Below, piece after piece: positions 36,159 to 46,600 of a stretch of DNA of 64,000 bases (its first letter is position 1; every line of letters begins with the position of its first letter). Both the position numbers and the translations under genes were made by a program. The stretch spans positions 13,149,001-13,213,000 of the forward strand of contig NC_079477.1 of the NCBI RefSeq assembly GCF_026230105.1, given 5' to 3'. A model generated the notes under the pieces. That model ran no database searches. It had not been told where the DNA came from and saw nothing but the letters and a program-made list of their open reading frames with translations. Source of the stretch: Diorhabda sublineata (Eukaryota > Arthropoda > Insecta > Coleoptera > Chrysomelidae).

Positions 36159-36612
36159 TTTCAGAAAGGTATAGAGTAATAAAACCTCATTAAGTATGCA
36201 AAGGGACCACAGAGTGACCCAACGAATATTTAAGCCACTTTCATAGTTTGGCATTGATTTCATTGTAAAATTCTTTCTTTTTATCAATTACAAGTAGTAC
36301 CACCCGGGTTGGGGTCAATATGTAGGTTTAGCCTATTGTTATCCATTCACAAACACTGAAAATATGCTGCTGCCAAAGGGTGTGCCGGTAGGATACACGT
36401 AAAAAGGAAAGTCGAATCTGAAGTAGGGTTGGAATTAGGCAGAGGTACTAGTAGAAGGTTAAACGGTACCTATTAAACGCGAAACCTAACTGTATAATCT
36501 ACTACCTAAGTAATTCCTATACAATATTTCAATACCTACACCTATGACCGACACTAAAATTGAGCAGAACTGGACGTAATTCCCCATTTTATTACTCTAT
36601 ACCTTTCTAAAA
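36159..36612. mobile_element. MITE, 454 bp, with 26-bp terminal inverted repeats and TA duplication
   Basis: The left end (36159-36184) and the reverse complement of the right end (36587-36612) agree at 25 of 26 positions. The core AGAAAGGTATAGAGTAATAA continues perfectly for 22 bp (36163-36184 and 36587-36608). TA dinucleotides lie directly outside both ends (36157-36158 and 36613-36614), consistent with a Tc1/mariner-type target duplication. The interior is GC-richer than the flanks and includes ccacccgggttggggtcaat (36301-36320); it has no open reading frame and no transposase motif. The near-identical TIRs suggest that this insertion is much younger than the transposase relics. Confidence 0.8.
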
Positions 36613-39600
36613 TACACTATAGGATAATAAGATGTTTTTGATATCACAAATCGATTCAGAAATTGTTTTGATTGTTTTTGTAAGCTGGTCTAGACTTTCT
36701 ACTGTCTCCAATTGTCCCAGAAAAGTTGGAACACTTTTAACCATGTTGTTAAAAAATAAAATTCCACATGGTCACAACAGTCACAAAATCAAATGTTTTC
36801 AAATCCGATGAACTATCAAATGATCATGGCCCATGAGCATTATCGTTTCTCAATGGTATTCGATTATTTTACATTTATCAGTCGATTTTCAATACTTTCA
36901 ATAATTAACTTGAATATAATGAACCATTTGGCGAAGCGGTTTTGAACTTTTTGATAATCATTCTAGTTATAATATGAAACTATAATGAAAATCCATTTAA
37001 TAATATGAATTAAAATCAATCAACATAACGTGATTAATGAGTTGTACTTTATCCATGAAGATTCATATCTTTTTAATGATAATTCTTTGCATTCATTGAT
37101 AATATTCCCATTATGGGAAATCGTACGTTCGGCGAGTTAAACATACGATTAAAGTAAAGATTAGATCCAGACCAAAATTACATTCAAAAATATGTTGGAG
37201 TAGTTATACCCCTATACTTGTGAAAATATTGTGGAACTCTCGAGAACAGAAAGAACTTCATTTCATTTAAAACATACAGTGATGTTGATGTCATCTCACG
37301 AGGGCTTATGGCTGATTTTTTCGCTCCGCCCATCACGCACAATAAAAATTTGTAAAAGTTTTATTTTTCCCTGTAGTATTTCTTTTTATACAAAAGAGAA
37401 ATTGTCCAAAGAAAATCTAAGAAACAAAATCTTCTTATTTAAGTATATGAAACAGTTGGTAATCGATAGAATCTGAAGAATATGCGTATTCTCAAAACAT
37501 TCAAAACCTATTTGACCAAATGTTGCTATTGCAACATAGACAAGTGCCTGAGAGTGTTATCTTGATGTTAAAGAAATAATTTGGACAACTTATCGGGAAT
37601 TTTTCTCTGATCACCTCACGTGGCACTGAATTGGAATGATAAGCTCCTGGCTTGCATTTTGCAGTAAATGTACACAAATTAAATCTTTACTATTCCAAAA
37701 TACGGTTAACATTATCTCCATGTTTCTACTCTTAATCTTAATTATTATTAATTATTACCAATGTTACCCAAACATTTTCTTTGTCTTGTATATACTGTGC
37801 TGAAAGACGACTACAAATGTCTTTTCGAGTTTATTTGTGTAAATCTGTTAGTATCAGATTGTGAGTGCTCAAACTGTATGATCACTTGTACACGACTGTC
37901 ATGCCATGTAATATGATATTCCATTTCATGTTCAGACTTTTGACCAAATATACGACATTCCGCTCCTTTGAAGTTTCTATAATACAGTTTCAAGACCAGT
38001 TCATTCATTCACCCGAACTGAACTAAATGCAACCAGAAATGGACGGTAGACGATAGCAGCAAATAGAGGCCACGCTAGGTTGGAATCTAGTCTAATATCG
38101 AGCACCAAATATGTGGTAACGTACAAAATTACTATATTTCGTTATAGTTAGATACATGTCTATCATATAACTCATAAATGAATGAATGAAATCAAGTGTT
38201 GGAATTTTGCTCTTTGTTGGTGATCTTCGCATCAGTCAGAACTACATATGATGATGCATATTTCCTGACGAATAAACCAATTCTTGTGATTTTACTTTAA
38301 GGACTACTCTTTTAAACGCAAGTATTTAATCACCGCGCATTGCTTTACACGATATATTTTGATAATGGGATGCAGCTCTCTCGAATTCGGGTTTCTAATA
38401 GACATTCTTCAATAGGTTTGGACTTGTCAGCTTCTAGCGTGCGACTTTACATAATAGGTTACATTTTTATGTGAAACTTAAAGTTAGGGTATGGGTTTGG
38501 AAATTATCTTCCTCCTACTTAGGTAATGATTACTAATAGATTTCTGTTGTTATGGGGATTATTGATAACAATAATATTTATTATTTTCCGAACCCATTCA
38601 AATATCATTATAATGATCCAATTTTTTAAAATATTCACTTTTGATAATAATAGTAAGCACACCACTGTTGACGGTACATATTTTATAGTTGTTTGTCAGG
38701 CTCTTAAGAAGTTGAAAATTAATTTTACTCTTTATGGTACGCCAACTCCTTCCAGAGAACAAAAATAAATATTAATTTTTAAAATAAGTCAAGTATTTTG
38801 ACAAATTTTTGGTATAAGCTGAAATAAAAAATGAATGACCAGTTTGTGAGTAAGAGTAAGTAGTTTAAAACATCTGAGTATATAAGGAGTGAAGGCGGAA
38901 TTAGCATACTACAAATAGAATTACAAATGCCAGGAAGTCAAAATATGTATACTCGTATACTGACGTAATGTTTGTAATTTGGAATAAATGATGTTAGTAA
39001 TACCATTCAGTTTCATTCTGTGTGCTGTGATCAGAAAAGAAGACCAGATTTATCATAAGGCAATGCTCCAGTGGAGCTGCCTGTAAATTGTGTTTTATGT
39101 ATGCAACAATTTGATGGATGGTTTCAGTGAAAAAACGACAGAGTATGTATTATGGCTATAATCATGGGTTGGATAGTTTCTCTGATAACGTCATTTGCTA
39201 TTTTTCCAAGGATGGCTCGGTTTCCTATTTTGTAATATTTTTTTTCTGTAGCTTCATTTTCTGTTCTTTCTACTTTATGTTCTGTTCCTTATTCTCGTCT
39301 TCTCTCTACTTTGCTCCATTATATTATTTTGAAGTACTGTAATATTGTTTGTATACCATTTACAAGAATTATTACTCTTGTTTCAATAAGTAACTGCTGA
39401 TTCCTTCCTTGGCGATGTTCTAGATTTCTAATCATATTTCTACTTCATTCTTTTTTAGGAATATACAAACGCTCAATATCGCCACGTGGATGCAGAACAT
39501 TGTAAATTGTGAGGAGCTTACGTATCTGGGCATCATTTTTATCATTCATTTCAATTAATTATTTCATTCCTATGGAAAAAGCAAATAGTGAATGTATAGA

Positions 39601-40062
39601 AACAAGTTATTTTGATGAATTTTCTCCTGATACACCAGTCAAGTCAGAATTCTGCGTAACATGATGGCTACGATTTGAGCTTTTATTAAATCATTCAATA
39701 GTTTAAAAATAGATATACCAATTTATTATCTCCACAAGCGAATCAGTTCACTGACTCAAAAATAAAAATGTCTAGTCTGGAAATAATTTTATCTTGATTT
39801 TTATTATTCATTCCTGTCTACTCGCTAACATCTGTTGAACTTTTCTTGTTCTAATAAAAAGGTAAAGCATGTTTGTTATTTGATTATGTACGAAGTAATA
39901 TTTTGGAGTATGTTAGTCAACTATTCTAAAAATTCCTGTTGTTACTGAATTTACTTGGAGTCATACAAGTAACAAAATATGTATGTATACGAAGTGCGGT
40001 TCTTACCTTAACATATATTTTTCCTTCATTTCCACACACACTCTTCATAACTTCAGACTAAA
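36613..40062. other. AT-rich region without recognised genes
   Basis: Open stretches at 37231-37476 (plus), 37811-38008 (minus), 38526-38768 (plus) and 39118-39342 (plus) were translated and match no family I recognise. No transposon ends were found. Confidence 0.4.
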
Positions 40063-40312
40063 GCTTCTATGCCACTATAAAGATATCTATCTTTAGAGTC
40101 AAAATGTCCGTATACTGCCTGTTTAATTTCATCCTCGCTGTTAAATCTCTTACCCCTTAACACAGTCTTCGGATTTACGAACAAAAACTAGTAGGACGAG
40201 ATCAGGTCAGAGCTATATGGTGGGTGTGCCATCTGTGAGAGGCACAGTACCCTTGGGAAGCGAAGTAGGTGGGCTGGAGCATTGTAATGAAGCAACACCT
40301 CGGCCAATTTTG
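40063..40312 (-). pseudogene. Mariner-like transposase C-terminal relic
   Basis: A single minus-strand frame from about 40300 down to a stop at 40063-40065 reads AEVLLHYNAPAHLLRFPRV, QMAHPPYSSDLISSY, a stop, FLFVNPKTVLRGKRFNSEDE, IKQAVYGHFDSKD and YSGIEAL. This is the mariner order 'VLxHHDNAPAHxxx', 'HPPYSPDLAPSDYxLFPxLKxxLRGKRFxSxDExxxAVxxyF', 'FYxxGIexL'. The second catalytic Asp is Tyr (HYNAPAH), and the third-Asp block reads SSDLISSY, so the catalytic Asp of 'APSD' is lost. It carries only one internal stop. Upstream on the minus strand (40320-40670) there are fragments such as SPENIQLVKERIF that may be its N-terminal helix-turn-helix part, but I could not confirm this. No TIRs were found. 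Confidence 0.65.
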
Positions 40313-41769
40313 CCGTGTTTTCCGTCGATAATTTTTTGATTCAAATACCTCTGTAACTCGAAGCTGAGTTCACGTTAGTCTTTTATTCTTTGAAGTCAAT
40401 CAAAAGGATACTCTCCCGTCAATTTTTTTGTACTTTTCGAGACCTTTGCTCTTTCATAGTAAAAAACCAAAATTTACATTACCCGGTACAATTGATCGAA
40501 TTATACTTTCTGGATTCTCACGGGAAAGTTCTAAAAATCAACCACAACATTCTACTCGACGGTGCTTTTGCAGTGCACTGTGATATCGCCTTGCAAATTT
40601 TTGTCATATTTAAAGATCCTTTCTTTCACTAATTGAATGTTTTCTGGACTTGTCATCTTCATAGGATAATACTACCCCAAATGGTGACGGTTAACATTTA
40701 CTATGCCATCTGATATCTACCACAAGCAAGTAGAAATTTAGGGGTGTGGGCATATGAACAACATGGGCATATTCCCTACACCTACCTTATAGGACCATAA
40801 ATTAATGTTCTTATGAAAATTCGATGTGCGAAAATAGTAGATAAATGAAAGTTTCGTTAGGTTCATTTAGGTTGTTTTGTTTGAATGAGAAAGCACAGTT
40901 AAAAAATTACAATTAATGTGATAAATGAAAATTTCGTATTTTCTCACTCCAGCTGCGTAGTTATCACTGAAGTCATTAAAAAAAATTTTAATTCTGAAAT
41001 GGCTCCATTTCCCTGGTAGATAAATAAACAGATTGATTACTAACGTTACTTGCTATAATTTTGGAGTAATAAACTATATTTATAACAACACTGTTTTCTG
41101 TGTTAACTTTTAGACGTTATGATATTAAGACTCAATCGAACACGAATAAAGCCGCCCAAAAATGTCCATCGACCGATAGAAGACTCAGACCTACCGGGCA
41201 GACACCACAAAATAAATCATCAATCACTCCTGTCTTGAAGCAGTTGAAACAAAGCGGTATAAAATCAGCGGGAAATACGAAGTATAAGATACTAACTAGA
41301 CTATACTTGGAGAAAGATGCATTGTATCATGGTTTTTATATACGTAACAAAAACTACAACTACAGATTTCATAAATAGATGATGGATTAGCATTTCGGAG
41401 TCGTGAAACGGAAACTGTCTTCGTCAATACGCCAATTTCAACTTTCAACAGAGATATAAATGAAATACTTTTCAACTTTCCTTTATGTAGAGAAAAGATA
41501 CGAGAACGATTAAGTGAATCGTAACACAATTAATCAAAAGAAATGATTTTCAGTCGAATGTTTTGATTCTAACATCGGCTGTGAACTTTTGACATATAAC
41601 ATCAAGGACATAAAATAGATTAGGATTTTGATTTGTGCACGTATCCCGAATGTGGGTTTTTTAAATAGATTTAAGGAGTTATATGAATGAAAGTAAACAA
41701 TGGATATAATTCCAAAGTAATATTTAGATGAAGAAATGAGAATAATCTACATAAGACGCAATGTTTTTT
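40313..41769. other. AT-rich spacer with one unassigned ORF
   Basis: 40313-40670 may hold more of the minus-strand mariner relic. A plus-strand open stretch at 41100-41378 (92 codons, basic, with KCPSTDRRLRPTGQTP and ITPVLKQLKQSG) follows a TTTTAG acceptor-like sequence and has no recognised family. Confidence 0.35.
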
Positions 41770-41935
41770 TACCTAGAATAACTTGTATTTACAAATTAAG
41801 TTCTAGTGCGATACCGCAACACTTTTAATGGTGAACGCACTCAGAACGAGTTGTTATACGAGTGTTAAGTTATTTACAGATACTTGAAAAATTCATCTCC
41901 ATGAAAAAATGGAATTAAATCGCGATTATTGTCTT
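41770..41935 (+). pseudogene. Mariner 5' leader and start codon fragment, inverted relative to its neighbour
   Basis: The plus strand reads ctcagaacgagttgttatac ... agttatttacagatacttga ... gaaaaaatggaattaaatcg, ending MELNRDY from ATG 41909. The same leader occurs on the minus strand of the adjoining mariner (42306-42453; shared tatacgagt, cagatacttga, aaaaaatggaatt, and start MELN). So two 5' ends of the same mariner family face each other. The left TIR is not recognisable. Confidence 0.6.
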
Positions 41936-42453
41936 GTTATTGGGCGCGAGCAGATTTTGTTGGATTGGGCTGGTTTTGAACGATCCTTACAGTCGATTTT
42001 TGTTTAGTTTTGGGTTGATATTCATAGATCTATGATTCGTCTCCTGTCACGATCTTATAGACGTTTTTTGAAGCACCAAGATTGAATTTTTTCAGTATTT
42101 ATTTGCATCAATCGACACGATGTAAATTCATTCTGTAGCGAAGTGCCACACAATTGAATTCGGAAAACCAGCGAAAACTGGAGGCTCGAGGTGGTGCTTC
42201 CTTATCAAAATTCAAATCGAGTTGATCGGCACATTGATCTTAGTTTAATCCACGTCGAAAGTCATAGAAAATCATCGCACGATAATGTTCAAGATTCAAT
42301 TCCATTTTTTGATCAAGTTAAATGTATCAAGTATCTGCAAACAACTCAAATGGTACTCGTATAGTAACACTGAGTATGGTTTATAATGGCAATTTCATGT
42401 TTGACATATTCACATCAGGTTGATTTATCACAAAACTTAAGTAGCAACCCTAG
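41936..42453 (-). pseudogene. Mariner (mellifera-type), internally deleted, 5' end intact
   Basis: Minus strand. The 5' terminus at about 42453 begins ctaGGGTTGCTACTTAAG (TA outside, 42454-42455) and a leader of about 148 bp reaches ATG at 42305. The protein starts MELNLEHYRAMIFYDFRRGL, followed by DQCADQLDLNFDKEAPPRAS, SFRWFSEFN and, shifted, GTSLQNEF. This is the N-terminal HTH of mellifera-type mariner. A deletion joins this to VD*CK*ILKKFNLGASKNVY, KIVTGDES (first catalytic Asp present), IYEYQPKTKQKSTV and QNQPNPTKSAR. The sequence then stops abruptly at about 41945, where an oppositely oriented 5' end begins. Stops and frameshifts make it non-functional. The TIR matches the ends of the element at 62147-62787, so both belong to one family. 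Confidence 0.8.
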
Positions 42454-42618
42454 TACAAGTTGTCTTTTAAGAATGGAACTCCGCTGAAGACGGAATAATT
42501 ATTTATTTTTCACTTTTACGTATAGAATGTCTGTTCCATATTATTCACCAGTAAGAGAAACAATATGAACAGTTTAATATATAATCTATCTAGTATAATA
42601 CAGAATAAACACAGAATA

Positions 42619-42647
42619 CGAGGTCTGGCTATTAAATAACAAGACTG
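42619..42647 (+). repeat. Left TIR of the mariner derivative
   Basis: 29 bp, inverted match to 43424-43452 at 25 of 29 positions. TA at 42617-42618. Confidence 0.85.
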
Positions 42648-43423
42648 CGCGCCTAGAGGGCCTTGACGAGTGGGGTAAAAAACGAATATCTGCATTGGGT
42701 ATCTAGATATCATGTCTATGCACTTTCCAAAACAAGTTTCCGTCACTATGATAGTATTTGTGCAGTAGCAGTTTGAAACGAACGTGTTTTTTCTCGTGCC
42801 GAAAACCATGTGTGACGAAAAACAGGAACGACGTATTTATCTCACATTTTTCGTTACTCCGACTGAGTACTATAAATTGTTGCAAGAGGACTATGAGGAC
42901 AATTCTCTATCTCGTGCGCGTGTTTTTGAGTCGTGTAAGCAGTTTAGTAAGGGCCGAGAGAGGACTGAAGATGACCAGCGCCCAGATCGCCATATGACTG
43001 TTTCAACTCGGAAAAAGTGACCAAAATCAACCAAATTATGCGTGCAGATCATCGAATGAGCATCCGGATGATTTCCGAGGCTGTAAATGCCGATAAAGAA
43101 ACAGTTAGAAAAATTTTACAAGAGGAATTACACATGACAAATTCTGTGCGATGTAGGTGCCAAAAATCTGACTCCTGACACCCTAGCGTCTACGGGTCTG
43201 CTCAGATTTCCTTGAAAGGTTAGAAAAAGATCTTCTTTGAAAGGGACCCGATTTGAGTCGATGGCAGCGGTAAAGCAAAAAACGGCATAGCTCCTGATGG
43301 CCCTCACAAAGAAGACCAGCACTGCTTCGATCAATGGAAAAAACGTATGTAAAGGTGTGTGGCAAGGGGAAGGTGAGCATCCGACTGTAGAGTAATTTTT
43401 ATAATAAAACCCTTTTTCGTAAC

Positions 43424-43452
43424 CAGTCTCGTTATCCAATAGCCTGACCTCG
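43424..43452 (-). repeat. Right TIR of the mariner derivative
   Basis: 29 bp, inverted match to 42619-42647. TA at 43453-43454. Confidence 0.85.
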
Positions 43453-43536
43453 TATGTCAAATATACTTGAATAAAGCATAGAAAAAGAAGATAAGAATTT
43501 TACCAAAGTTTTTCTTTTGTTTCATTCACATTAGTG

Positions 43537-43538
<2 letters not shown>

Positions 43539-43612
<74 letters not shown>
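43539..43612. repeat. (TA)37 microsatellite
   Basis: An uninterrupted alternating TA run of 74 bp, 84 bp beyond the right TA duplication of the mariner derivative. An apparent Ile-Tyr repeat ORF over it is an artefact. Confidence 0.95.
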
Positions 43613-43617
<5 letters not shown>

Positions 43618-46600
43618 TTACTTATGCAATTTCAAACAGCTGGTAAAAGACGTATCTTTTCTAAACACGACGTTGAACTTTCAAACTGTTTAGTGTGTAC
43701 TAAAATTTGTTTATTTTCTTGTAGAAACTATACAAAATCCAAACCTTAAACTGTTTTCGATCAAAAAAGGGGCTCATAACATTTGGGTTATCCTTTACTT
43801 AACAAAGCAATTAATAAAACCTTTCTATTTAAGTATTTCGATGATTTATCCTGGATTGAACTGTGAATAATGTGGTTTTGGTTTACATTAATAAAATAGT
43901 TTACGTATATAAATCAATCAGCAATCAAGAACTAATTTATATAATTTTGTTTTCTGTTTTATAGCAATTTTGGAATAGAAAAAATAATTTGTTTAAATCG
44001 GTACGAGAAATGGTTTTTAAACATTTCTGATAGATATATGGTGGGATCATGTCGGTGAGAAATAAAACAAAAGGTCACTTTTGAAATTTCTAGACAAGCT
44101 CTGTAAACTTCTAAAACATTAGTTGACATTTTTATATAGCTAAATAATCTCAACAACAAAATCTTCCAATTTAGAAACTTTAAAATAGTGATTATCTCAT
44201 TTTTCTTTTATAACTTCGAAAGTAGTACTAGAATGTCACCTTAATGTAACGTAAAATAGATGTGTTACTAAGTGAACTAATGGAATTAGTGGTTATTTTG
44301 GTTATAGGGTTTTCAGTAAAATTATTTCAAAATATAGAAACGGTCACTACAGTTATTTTATTTCTTTTTCGCTAAAAATTTTTTCCCCATCAGCTACTCA
44401 GTCATTGAAGTTATACCGAGAATCTGTTAACAACTTATTTATTAGTTTGTTTTGATTCAAATTCCTTTCCTCAATTTTTAATAATGGACCATTACATTCT
44501 CTCATACTTCTCATAATAACGACGAAATAAATGATTGCTGATGATATGTAATGATTTTTCGAGTAAATTTGAATGTAAAATGTATACTGCTCAATTTCGA
44601 GGTTATATTTTAGAATTTTCTTATTCCTCAAGCTCATATTTATTTTTGAACATGAATAATTTTATTAATACAAATACATCTTATATGCACATCATAATGA
44701 ATTTAATAATATTTCGAGGATATTAAGCGTTTACTACTTTATAATGTTTGCTATTTATAAACAAAGATCTGGCAAGTTATCCAACACATTGAGTGACATG
44801 AAAATTGTATAAACATTTAAAATATGTCATTTAAAATGGCTTTACATGTAACAATTAATCATCATGACTTTCGTAAAGTTTTGTAAGTATAAAGTACTTA
44901 TTTTCAGATGAAGTAAGAAGCGCTGAGTGAAAATTGGAATAGCTTTATTCTTTTTAACTCCTCGAGAAAGTCCCCGGAAATGTCAGAAAGCTGTATAGAA
45001 TACCAAATGTAAAATCGAGTGTCCATGATGATATTTGAAGTTAGAGAAAACGAGTCAAAAAAAGTATGAAAACAAAAAATGAATTGAAAACATGTACGTG
45101 AAATGAAGATGTTTGGTTCTCAATTGCAAATATTGGAATGCATTCTACAATTTATCAATACAATATTTTCCATTTTCTGTATCTCATTACATTTATATTT
45201 CTTCTTTACCATATTTGTTACAACTTTACTTTTATACCTTTTTTTTTAAATATTAATAATTTTGGCTTGTGGTTGCTAGTATTGTATAAAAATCCACATT
45301 TTCCAGAAACCAATTAATAAATTTTAGTGAACTATCGATTATTATGAAATGGTTCAACAACTATCTAAATGTAATATAAAATAATGATAAACTTCTAGGT
45401 GTTCTACAAACATTAATTGATAAGTAGACTACTACTTTCAATTACTGGAAAATATTTTCAAATATGTTATTCCGATTATATCATTGATATCTGAATATAG
45501 TTAGTGTTATTGCGAAAACATCATTATGATTCGTTAAATAAATTTGTATTTTCAAGGACGTAATCATGGATTGTGTTTTTGACCTTTTATTTTGTTCGTG
45601 AAATTGTCTAATGAAATACAATTCGTAATTAAGTTTATCTCATAGTCTCTCTTTTATTTCAAAACTCAATTGAGTAGCTTGAAGACAATGAGAAGCCAAT
45701 AACTTGTAGTTTTACTATTAAATTAATTCCTTGATGCGACTATGTAGTCCAAAAATCTCATGTTTTGAATCAAAAAGAAGAAAGAGTCATCTAATGTCGA
45801 TGTATTTCACGACAGCATTAACACAAAAATTGATGAGTATCTTCGGATAATAGGATAATGAGAATTCCTTACTTTACTTAAACATTTTGTTATAATAGAT
45901 GTAACTCAATAAACGTAATTATAGTTATTTATGAAGTGAGTCCTATAAGTGATTTTTTTAGTTTGGGAATGAAATGAGTCAAGCGAATTAAACAGTTTCA
46001 ACAACAAAATGAAATCACTTTTAAAACAAATGGCATACAATTTTTTTTTCTATAACTAACCTATTTTAATAATTAAATAGGAGAATTTGGAATGACATTA
46101 AACTGCAAACTGCATTTTAATATTCAAATGATAACAAATATTTCAAACGGAAAAAATTCAACGCATGAACAAGCTGATAAGACATACTTGATGGAAGCTG
46201 TAACTATTTTCGCATGGAGCCTGTTGGCATGAATATTGTGTAATTTATTGGTAGAAGACTTATCGAAATGACAAATAAATCATTGATCATACAACTTCCA
46301 AACATAAAAACGAAATTCAGTCGTTCTTTCTGTCTTATAGGGAGGTATATTGACATTGCACTGCGCCCTTCTGTTTTTTTCCTGAAATACATGAATAAAA
46401 AGTGAGCTACCATTCTAGTTGGTATAAATGCATTTGGGAAAATGCCCTTTCTTGTTACTGAATTTCTGAAACTGGCAGAACCAAAGCCACATAGGTAGAG
46501 GCCACTGTTTCATAGATTCTCAGCTTGATTGCCAATAGGGAGTAAGTGATGCTTCTCACTTTTATCTGTAGTTGTACAAAAAACATCTGAGAGAATATGT

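Larger units (their letters stand above)
42619..43452 (+). mobile_element. Mariner deletion derivative (834 bp) with 29-bp TIRs and TA duplication
   Basis: The left TIR (42619-42647) starts CGAGGTCTGGCTATTAAATA. The right TIR (43424-43452), read inward, starts CGAGGTCAGGCTATTGGATA. They agree at 25 of 29 positions, and TA lies outside both ends (42617-42618, 43453-43454). The coding part begins at ATG 42808 (MCDEKQERRIYL), then YKLLQEDYEDNSLSRARVFE, CKQFSKGRERTEDDQ, and after a frameshift TKINQIMRADHRMSIRMISE, AVNADKETVRKILQEELHM. Together these form the two helix-turn-helix motifs of a mariner transposase. CSDFLERLEKDL follows and then, at about 43236, the sequence jumps to KGTRFESMAAVKQKTA and DQHCFDQWKKRM, the C-terminal end. 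The whole catalytic core between them, with all three acids, is deleted. It could have been moved only in trans by a full-length relative. Confidence 0.9.

Noticed and set aside
40390..40632. 80-codon plus-strand ORF
   Set aside because: It lies opposite the probable upstream part of the minus-strand mariner relic and has no family resemblance.
43128..43460. 110-codon and 65-codon minus-strand ORFs
   Set aside because: They are antisense to the mariner deletion derivative (42619-43452) and show no motifs.
43534..43749. 71-codon ORF starting with a long Ile-Tyr repeat
   Set aside because: It is the translation of the (TA)37 microsatellite and has no coding support.
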